Assembly: GCA_902576605.1 (NCBI GenBank) | Contig: CACGVI010000005.1 | Coordinates: 1-55,087 of the forward strand | Reading direction: 5' to 3' | DNA length: 55,087 nucleotides | Origin: an uncultured Candidatus Actinomarina sp. | Lineage (GTDB): Bacteria; Actinomycetota; Acidimicrobiia; Actinomarinales; Actinomarinaceae | Shown here: positions 48,673 to 55,087 of the stretch, piece after piece | Layout of the letters: the number at the start of each line of letters is the position of its first letter | Numbering within the stretch: the first letter of the stretch is position 1 | Translations under genes and position numbers: made by a program | The notes under the pieces: generated by a model | Databases searched by the model: none | What the model saw: the letters and a program-made list of their open reading frames with translations, nothing else | Told to the model about the DNA's origin: nothing

Positions 48673-48886
48673 AATCTAATATCTCAAGATACATATTAAG
48701 ACTAGGTTTTATTTTAATACTTTTAAGGCTGAGAGATTTAACTTTATTTTCATTCGTAGAAATAATTTCTAAAATTACTTCTTCATTTCCAGGATAATTA
48801 TTAAATACGTTTCTTAATTTATACAAACTTTCTTTATTTAATTTATACTCTTCAAACCTTATGATAAAAGCATTGGGATCTGTCAT
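48665..48886 (-). CDS. standalone segment resembling the extreme C-terminus of DNA polymerase III alpha (DnaE)
   Basis: LYKLRNVFNNYPGNEEVILEI..LKSIKIKPSLNMYLEILDFI resembles the LKEVLxxHPGxTEVxLxL..xRVxPSPxLxxxLKxLLG tail of actinobacterial DnaE1. Confidence 0.45.
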   Translation of the reverse strand: MTDPNAFIIRFEEYKLNKESLYKLRNVFNNYPGNEEVILEIISTNENKVKSLSLKSIKIKPSLNMYLEILDFI

Positions 48887-48890
48887 GGTT

Positions 48891-49133
48891 CTACCAAAGA
48901 GGTCCGAAAAGACGAGAATATAAAATATATAGTGAATTTTTTTCTACTTCAACCATTTGTTTCCAAAACTTTATATTTTCATTAGAGTAAATTGCACTAG
49001 CTTCATCCTCTGACATACCAGAATCAATATTTCTTATATAATTTTCCTGTGGTTCAGTAATACCAACTTCTAATAAGTCTTTAAGGGCTTTTTGGATAAT
49101 ATTTAATTCTTGTTGATTTAACTCATATTGCAT
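48891..49133 (-). CDS. small protein of unknown function
   Basis: 80-aa ORF ending 4 nt before the start of the next minus-strand ORF. Confidence 0.5.
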   Translation of the reverse strand: MQYELNQQELNIIQKALKDLLEVGITEPQENYIRNIDSGMSEDEASAIYSNENIKFWKQMVEVEKNSLYILYSRLFGPLW

Positions 49134-49166
49134 ATATGCAATATTAAAAAAAGACTATGACAAAAT

Positions 49167-49793
49167 TTATTGATTAGCTAGAGCTACAAGAAGTTGTCCT
49201 ACTTGATCCTGTGGAAGGTTTCCAGTTCTTCTTGCAACAACATTCAAATCTTTATCTAAAAACACCCAGTAAGGAAATGCGTTTAGTCCATAAGCAGTAG
49301 CAATCTCTTTATCAAGGTCGTATAACTGAAGTTCAGACCAACCCTCATTTGCTAGCCAATCGTGTGGAGGATAATTATCCCTGGATCTGTCAATTGAAGT
49401 TGCAACCGCTATCAACTCAATGCCGTCTGGTACGCCAATTAGATTTACATATTCTTGAACTACAGGCACTTCTTGTTGACAGTACCCACACCAGTGAGCT
49501 AGAAAGAGTAATGCTTTAGCATTGCCGTTCTTTTCAATTGTTACAATTTCAGAATTTTGATTAGGTGCAGAGAAAGTTGGAGCAGCTAAGCCTCTAGCGA
49601 TATTGTCATCATTTTCTGATGCAAATTGAGGAAGAAAATCACCATTTACTGTTGTTTCACCTTCTGGTAAGTTGCCATCTATAGGTTCATCTACAAGCGT
49701 CACACCAATAGCAACAGCTAAACCAATTACTAAAACAACTCCACCAGCGATAAAAAAGTTTTTATTCAATAATTTCCTTTCTCGATAAATCAT
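49167..49793 (-). CDS. membrane-anchored thioredoxin-fold protein (TlpA/ResA-like)
   Basis: N-terminal TM anchor; ALLFLAHWCGYCQQEVPVVQEY (WCxxC). Confidence 0.9.
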   Translation of the reverse strand: MIYRERKLLNKNFFIAGGVVLVIGLAVAIGVTLVDEPIDGNLPEGETTVNGDFLPQFASENDDNIARGLAAPTFSAPNQNSEIVTIEKNGNAKALLFLAHWCGYCQQEVPVVQEYVNLIGVPDGIELIAVATSIDRSRDNYPPHDWLANEGWSELQLYDLDKEIATAYGLNAFPYWVFLDKDLNVVARRTGNLPQDQVGQLLVALANQ

Positions 49794-50280
49794 AATACAA
49801 CAAAGCTAAAAATATCGTCAAAAAACCAGTACTAGCCATAACTGGAATTGAAATAAATCCAAAGATGTCAACATATTTTAGATTACATGGCACGTCAACA
49901 GCGCAGGAACCTCCACCTCCTCCACCATTTTGGAGATATATATGATAAGCTCCTACTCCAACGCCTAAAAGACTCAAGTATGCAGCGCGGATAAATCTTT
50001 TATTAAATAATCCAATTATCAATATTAATGCGATTGGGTACATCAAATAGCGTTGATACCAGCAGAATTTACATGGAATAAATCCAACAACTTCTGAATA
50101 GACCAAACTTCCAACAGAACAAACAAAAGCTACTAATGTTGCAAAGTTGTAAAATTGATCATTTATAACTTTGCTAAATCTTTTTTTTGTAAAGATAAAA
50201 AATAATAATAGTGAACATATAGCCCATGCAACAAAAGTAAAGAAGCCAAATAAAGTATTAAAAAAAACAATTAAGTCCAT
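49762..50280 (-). CDS. disulfide bond formation protein DsbB-like
   Basis: Polytopic; CKFCWYQRYLMYPIALIL and CAVDVPCNLKYVDIFGFISIPVMA. Confidence 0.88.
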   Translation of the reverse strand: MDLIVFFNTLFGFFTFVAWAICSLLLFFIFTKKRFSKVINDQFYNFATLVAFVCSVGSLVYSEVVGFIPCKFCWYQRYLMYPIALILIIGLFNKRFIRAAYLSLLGVGVGAYHIYLQNGGGGGGSCAVDVPCNLKYVDIFGFISIPVMASTGFLTIFLALLYYDLSRKEIIE

Positions 50281-50294
50281 AAAGAATTTTACCC

Positions 50295-50331
50295 TAAAAA
50301 AAATGATAGGCGGTCATTGCCGCCTATCATT
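50295..50331 (-). terminator. intrinsic terminator for the rhodopsin gene: AATGATAGGCGG/CCGCCTATCATT 12-bp stem, 6-nt loop, T-tract on minus strand
   Basis: Direct reading; A-run on the plus strand at the left arm is the U-tract of the minus-strand transcript. Confidence 0.85.
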
Positions 50332-50353
50332 AAAGTTTTTGTATGAAAAAGTT

Positions 50354-51013
50354 TTAGACTTTTTCTCCTGACTTGATTCTTGCCATTCCAAGTACCAATA
50401 CACCAAGACCAACTTTATTAATTATGTCAGCAATTGTGTAAAGAACTTCTCTAATAGCATCGAAGTCGCCTGCTACTGGAGCTAAATAACCTAATGGATA
50501 GATTATCCAACCAACAAGTATGAGATTTTTGATTTTCTCAAACTGATCTGCTTCTGCAGCTTTAAGTCCTGCACCTTCTGCTTGAAGATTTCTCATCAAG
50601 TATGCATATGCAAGCATAGCTACAACAAATCCAATCCAGTAATTGTCACTGCCTGCAGATGATGTTTCACCGTAATAACCAGCTCCGATCATCACTGTTG
50701 CAGCGAGTCCCCAGTTTCTAACTTTTTCGTTATACTCTGCACCTGAAGATGTCACAGCAAGCACCTCTACAAACATTAATGGTACTGTTAGGATCCAGTC
50801 GACATATCTTAAGCCTGTATCATAATCCCCACCAGCCCATGAGCCAGTCATTTTGTTATAGTGATACCAAGCTATTCCTGTCACAAGAGCGGAGATATAC
50901 ACTCCTCTTCTGTGTTTTGGATCTACTTCTCTTGATGATGCTAGTAAAAATACTGTTCCAGCGAGCATACCCACTGTTGCCACCATAAAGAGTCTATAAG
51001 TAAGTTCAGCCAT
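50354..51013 (-). CDS. light-driven proton-pump rhodopsin (proteorhodopsin/actinobacterial-type, DTE motif)
   Basis: Helix C RYVDWILTVPLMFVEV (D..T......E), helix G LYTIADIINKVGLG with retinal-binding Lys, seven hydrophobic helices in 219 aa. Confidence 0.95.
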   Translation of the reverse strand: MAELTYRLFMVATVGMLAGTVFLLASSREVDPKHRRGVYISALVTGIAWYHYNKMTGSWAGGDYDTGLRYVDWILTVPLMFVEVLAVTSSGAEYNEKVRNWGLAATVMIGAGYYGETSSAGSDNYWIGFVVAMLAYAYLMRNLQAEGAGLKAAEADQFEKIKNLILVGWIIYPLGYLAPVAGDFDAIREVLYTIADIINKVGLGVLVLGMARIKSGEKV

Positions 51014-51043
51014 TTTAGCTTACTCCTTTTGTTTAATTTTTAC

Positions 51044-51063
51044 ATTGTGAAACTAATCACAAT
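51044..51063. promoter_or_regulatory. CRP/GlxR-type palindrome ATTGTGA-AACTAA-TCACAAT upstream of rhodopsin
   Basis: Perfect TGTGA-N6-TCACA with flanking AT pair, 31-50 bp upstream of the rhodopsin ATG. Confidence 0.75.
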
Positions 51064-51129
51064 ATTATGTTATTCATTTTGTGCATTTGTGAATGTATTT
51101 TTAAATTTTTTTTTAAAATCGGTGTAACT

Positions 51130-52632
51130 TTATTTCAAAATACTAGTAATGACGCCCAACGACTCATTACCCCATTGCTCAAGATAGGGTTTTAAGTTAA
51201 ACTTTCTGGCTGTTGAGTCAGAAGTCATATATCTAATTTTCCCAAATATACTACGCTCTGGCCCCCATGCTCTGTCATACCTTCCAAGAATCCAAAAAAC
51301 TCCTGAATACGAATTTGGATCTCTGCCGTCTAATGAATATCTATCATTAAGAGTAATCATATAAGAAAGTGCAATTTGCGGATTTGGTGTCCATTCAAGA
51401 ATTTTTTTTCCCCACAACATTCTCAAATAGTTTTGTATAACTCCTTGAGTTCTTAATTGATTTTGGGCAGCATTCCAAATTTCGTCATGAGTTTGAGAGT
51501 AAGTTAATTCGTCTAAAGAGTAAATGTATTCTCTTTCGTCTAAAGAATGTTCTTGTAAAGTTTTTATAGCCCATTCCGGTAAGCTAGAGTACTGATTGTA
51601 ATTAGCACGCCTAACACACGTATGGTAACCAAGCTCTCTCCATGTAATTAATTCATCCATAAAGCTTTCAAAATTATCAGAACTTCCCCACCAACCTTCT
51701 CTTCGTCCAACCATTTTTGGATTTATAGATTCTGGAGACCAAGACTCTAGTTCAGATATTTTATCAAATACTTCATGAGTCGATATCTGACCGGAGTGAA
51801 AATATGGAGATAGCTGGCTACTTGCTTCTTTTGAAGGGTCACTTCTGTATTGTGCATAATCTTGATATCCAACCTCAATAAATTTATTAAGTTGTTTTGC
51901 AGCATTCGAATACCCACCTCTGATAGAACTAATCTCAACTGTTTTGTCTATATTTAAATTTTCTAGAAAGTCATCTATGTTTTCACTTTCAAAATTATAA
52001 GGAACCCATTTATTTTGTATATCTTTTATAAGTGAAACATCAAATTTTTTGTTTAAAAGATCAAGAGGGTGTTCAAGAGGTGTTTCAATAATAAAATCTT
52101 CTAAATTTTTATGAAGATACCTTCTAAAATCATGTGCTCTTACATACTCTTTTTCTGAAAGCCTTATTGGAACAATTCCGTTCGAATCTACAAGCTCATA
52201 TCTTGTATTAATTTCACCAGATGCTTTTGCTGTCATTTGAGGAACGAAATAAGTTGGATAATCATCCGTTACTACTACTGAAGCATCTTTTGAAATCTCT
52301 GTTAACAGTCCTTCAGACTCCTTTGATGACTGTTCAACAAATGGATAGTAGTAAGCCTTAGAACTTAGAACTGTTTCATATACTTCTTTCATACCTTCAA
52401 GTGTGAACTTATGAAATCGTATACTTGACATCGGATAGTCAAGTATTAATGGTTCCAAAATAAGCAGAGGTTGAGAAAGTTGATTCGCCCACTCAACTGC
52501 TCGTTGCAACGCAAAGTTATACCCAACTCTCTTAAAGGAAATCATCCAGTAAACAACATATTTTGAATCTGGAATTGATTCGGGATTGATGTCTTTTAGT
52601 GTAGTAACACGTGTAAGTGGAACTTGTACCAT
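51130..52632 (-). CDS. phr: class II deoxyribodipyrimidine (CPD) photolyase
   Basis: QNYLRMLWGKKILEWTPNPQIALSYMITLNDRYSLDGRDPNSYSGVFWILGRYDRAWGPERSIFGKIRYM, class II-type signature. Confidence 0.93.
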   Translation of the reverse strand: MVQVPLTRVTTLKDINPESIPDSKYVVYWMISFKRVGYNFALQRAVEWANQLSQPLLILEPLILDYPMSSIRFHKFTLEGMKEVYETVLSSKAYYYPFVEQSSKESEGLLTEISKDASVVVTDDYPTYFVPQMTAKASGEINTRYELVDSNGIVPIRLSEKEYVRAHDFRRYLHKNLEDFIIETPLEHPLDLLNKKFDVSLIKDIQNKWVPYNFESENIDDFLENLNIDKTVEISSIRGGYSNAAKQLNKFIEVGYQDYAQYRSDPSKEASSQLSPYFHSGQISTHEVFDKISELESWSPESINPKMVGRREGWWGSSDNFESFMDELITWRELGYHTCVRRANYNQYSSLPEWAIKTLQEHSLDEREYIYSLDELTYSQTHDEIWNAAQNQLRTQGVIQNYLRMLWGKKILEWTPNPQIALSYMITLNDRYSLDGRDPNSYSGVFWILGRYDRAWGPERSIFGKIRYMTSDSTARKFNLKPYLEQWGNESLGVITSILK

Positions 52633-52732
52633 ATAAAGACATTTTAAATTCCAAATTGAATTATTAATAATAATAAGGAGTAAATTAGTTTTAAATATGA
52701 AAATTTTTAGCTACACTAAAAAGGTTTAAATA

Positions 52733-53908
52733 ATGGGTGCAATAAATATTTCTAGTGTTGGTAAAATTTATCCAAATGGCACGCGTGCTTTAGAAGATGT
52801 CAATATTGAAATCAATGACGGAGAGTTTGTAGTATTAGTCGGCCCTTCTGGTTGTGGTAAAACAACTTTACTCAGAATGGTAGCTGGTTTAGAAGATATA
52901 ACCGAGGGAGAGATTTCTATTGCTAATAAATTAGTAAATGAAGTCGCACCTAAAGATAGAGATATAGCAATGGTTTTCCAAAATTATGCTTTATATCCTC
53001 ATATGTCTGTGTATGACAATATGGCTTTCTCACTTAAATTGCGTAAATTACCCAAAGATGAAATTGATAAGAAAGTAAAAGATGCGGCAAAAACATTAGA
53101 AATTGATGAATTATTAGATAGAAAACCAAAAGCTCTATCAGGAGGCCAAAGACAAAGAGTTGCTATGGGTAGAGCAATCGTTAGAAGTCCACAAGCATTC
53201 TTAATGGACGAACCTCTTTCAAACTTAGATGCTAAATTAAGAGTTCAAATGAGAGCAGAATTGGGGCAACTTCATACCCAGTTAGAAACTACTACTTTGT
53301 ATGTAACACACGATCAAGTTGAAGCTATGACTATGGGTGATAGGGTTGCAGTAATCAGGAAAGGCCTTTTACAGCAAATTGATACACCTAGGCAAATTTA
53401 TCTGTATCCGAAAAATATTTTTGTTGCTGGTTTTATTGGAAGTCCTTCAATGAATTTTGTCTATGCAACTGCAACAAAATCTGGAAAGGGAATGAAAATC
53501 AATTTTGGTGAAAACGAAGTAAAAGTAGCAAGCGCTCCAAAGGCTTTAATGGCATATGAAGGAAAAGAAATTGTTGTTGGAATTAGACCAGAGGCATTTG
53601 AAGATTCTGTATATGCAAATGAAAAAGAGTTTAGCGAGTATATAGAAATTGAAATATCTCTTCTTGAACAATTAGGTTCAGATACATATGTTCATTTTTA
53701 CAAGGATATCAAACCTGTTCAAACAGAAGCCATTGCAGAGATATTGGCTGATGAAGGCGAAGATATTTCAGTGCTTGGCAGTGAGACAAAATTTATTGCA
53801 AGGATAAATCCAAACTCATCCGTTGAAGAAGGTCAGAAAATAAATTTAGCGCTTGACCCGACAAAGTTGCATTACTTTGATCCTGATACCGGTTTAGCAA
53901 TAACTTAA
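52733..53908 (+). CDS. sugar ABC transporter ATP-binding protein (MsmX/UgpC type)
   Basis: GPSGCGKTTLLRMVAGLE, LSGGQRQRVAMGRAIV, FLMDEPLSNLDAKLRVQMR, IRPEAFED TOBE region. Confidence 0.95.
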   Translation: MGAINISSVGKIYPNGTRALEDVNIEINDGEFVVLVGPSGCGKTTLLRMVAGLEDITEGEISIANKLVNEVAPKDRDIAMVFQNYALYPHMSVYDNMAFSLKLRKLPKDEIDKKVKDAAKTLEIDELLDRKPKALSGGQRQRVAMGRAIVRSPQAFLMDEPLSNLDAKLRVQMRAELGQLHTQLETTTLYVTHDQVEAMTMGDRVAVIRKGLLQQIDTPRQIYLYPKNIFVAGFIGSPSMNFVYATATKSGKGMKINFGENEVKVASAPKALMAYEGKEIVVGIRPEAFEDSVYANEKEFSEYIEIEISLLEQLGSDTYVHFYKDIKPVQTEAIAEILADEGEDISVLGSETKFIARINPNSSVEEGQKINLALDPTKLHYFDPDTGLAIT

Positions 53909-55087
53909 TTAAAAATTAGTATCTAATTCCTCTGTAATGTCTTCAATCTCTCTGTACGCTCTTTCTTTACCCATGTCAATATAGTTCTTTAATGCTATCC
54001 AGAGTGCATCAGCCCCAATCTTTCTTTCCATTAATTCACTAGCATCATAACGAAAAGAGTTTTCTATTAGTGAAACCATTACCAGATCGGCTTCTTTCTT
54101 AGTTAAAGGATTTATAATTGGATTTTTATTACGCTTATTTGCTGGAACATACGTGGCATCTAATTGATTCATCCATTGTTTGCCAAATTCTTCATTTATC
54201 AATGCATTAAACACTACTTCCGTTTCGTTTGAATAATTTAAAACAGTCAAAATATCTCCAATACCTACAATTGAAGACTCGCTTTTTGTTGATGGAAATT
54301 TAAAAAAGTCATAGTCTTGACCAAAGGTCTTATTTTCTGGCATATAAAATTCTGCATAATGACCTCCCCATGAAAAGACACAATCTACATCTTCACTAAG
54401 TAGGTTCTTGTAATTATTCCTGAATTCTTTTCTTATAACTCTTTTATTTGTTCCATATACAGCATTTTCTATGAATACTAATTTACCAATACTATTTATA
54501 GAACTAAGTATTTTGCTATCAGAAGATAATATATTCTGATTACTCCAATTATCGTATGTCTCTAGTCCATATTCACTAATAATTAAGTCTTCTAACCAAT
54601 TTGTGGCTATCCATCCAGTGGAAGCCCCACTTTCAATATCTAGACACCATAAATTTTCGTTAAATTTTGAATATTCTAAAGTAAAATTTAAAATTTCCCC
54701 GTAAGAATTAAATTGAGGAGATCCAATATTATTATATTTTTCAACACTATACCAAATCATTGAGTTTGGAAACAATCTAAAAAATGCGCCATAATTTTGG
54801 TTAGAGTTTTTTGAAGTTGTAATTTGCTGAAGATGTTTTGAATAGTAATTTTTCATTTGTTCTGAAGATATAATTTGTCCGATTGGCTTGATTATCGAAC
54901 GCTCACCAAGGTTTACAACTCCTTGAGGATTTGGAATTAATGCAATATCAATACTTGTATTCTGGTTCTCAATAAGATGTGTCTCAATGTCTGAAAAAAT
55001 TTCGTATTTAATTTTTAAATCTGTCGAGTCTTCAATAACCTTTAATTCATCCATAAAGTATTCTAAATCTGTCATTTGAGGTCCAGC
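53909..55087 (-). CDS. extracellular solute-binding protein of sugar ABC transporter, 5' end outside window
   Basis: SBP-like sequence; frame stays open upstream of the listed ATG to the window edge (..AGPQMTDLEYF), so the true start is probably beyond 55087. Confidence 0.7.
   Translation of the reverse strand, partial: AGPQMTDLEYFMDELKVIEDSTDLKIKYEIFSDIETHLIENQNTSIDIALIPNPQGVVNLGERSIIKPIGQIISSEQMKNYYSKHLQQITTSKNSNQNYGAFFRLFPNSMIWYSVEKYNNIGSPQFNSYGEILNFTLEYSKFNENLWCLDIESGASTGWIATNWLEDLIISEYGLETYDNWSNQNILSSDSKILSSINSIGKLVFIENAVYGTNKRVIRKEFRNNYKNLLSEDVDCVFSWGGHYAEFYMPENKTFGQDYDFFKFPSTKSESSIVGIGDILTVLNYSNETEVVFNALINEEFGKQWMNQLDATYVPANKRNKNPIINPLTKKEADLVMVSLIENSFRYDASELMERKIGADALWIALKNYIDMGKERAYREIEDITEELDTNF

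Noticed and set aside
1-55087. tRNA or rRNA genes
   Set aside because: No tRNA cloverleaf-like or rRNA sequence was recognised by eye in the short intergenic regions; tRNAscan-SE/Rfam would be needed to be certain

Overview
AT-rich, gene-dense bacterial chromosome segment, probably from a streamlined marine planktonic actinobacterium. The lineage is inferred from a DTE-type rhodopsin, very tight gene packing and overall gene content; it is not proven. Core content: SpoIID/peptidoglycan-binding/SLH-like cell-wall protein; transketolase; a LipB-LipA fusion next to E2, fused E1 alpha-beta and E3 of a 2-oxoacid dehydrogenase; MBL hydrolase; acyl-CoA dehydrogenase; sufC-sufS-sufE; a purine-type phosphoribosyltransferase and BMP-family ABC nucleoside transporter; a full pyrimidine pathway (pyrR, B, C, carA, carB, F, compact pyrD-like, compact pyrE-like); rpiB; fumC; a second sufC with Rieske ferredoxin, sufD and sufB; an orphan beta-class DNA methyltransferase; two ABC exporters; a PPOX-UbiA(MenA) fusion plus menG; a TlpA/DsbB pair; a proton-pumping rhodopsin; a class II photolyase; and parts of a sugar ABC transporter. 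The most interesting stretch is 42.6-49.1 kb. It is an accessory-looking block with a tightly coupled seven-gene minus-strand operon: Zn-ribbon-like protein, 130-aa protein, unannotated 50-aa ORF, NurA-like nuclease, HerA/FtsK-like ATPase, membrane protein and HTH protein. A divergent 414-aa protein of unknown function faces it. The intergenic region between them holds seven exact TGAGCAGA copies at 9-bp spacing, an eighth inverted copy in the loop of a 10-bp hairpin, and a competing second hairpin. A small ORF resembling the extreme C-terminus of DnaE lies at the far edge of the block. All homology calls come from reading motifs by eye; no database search was run.
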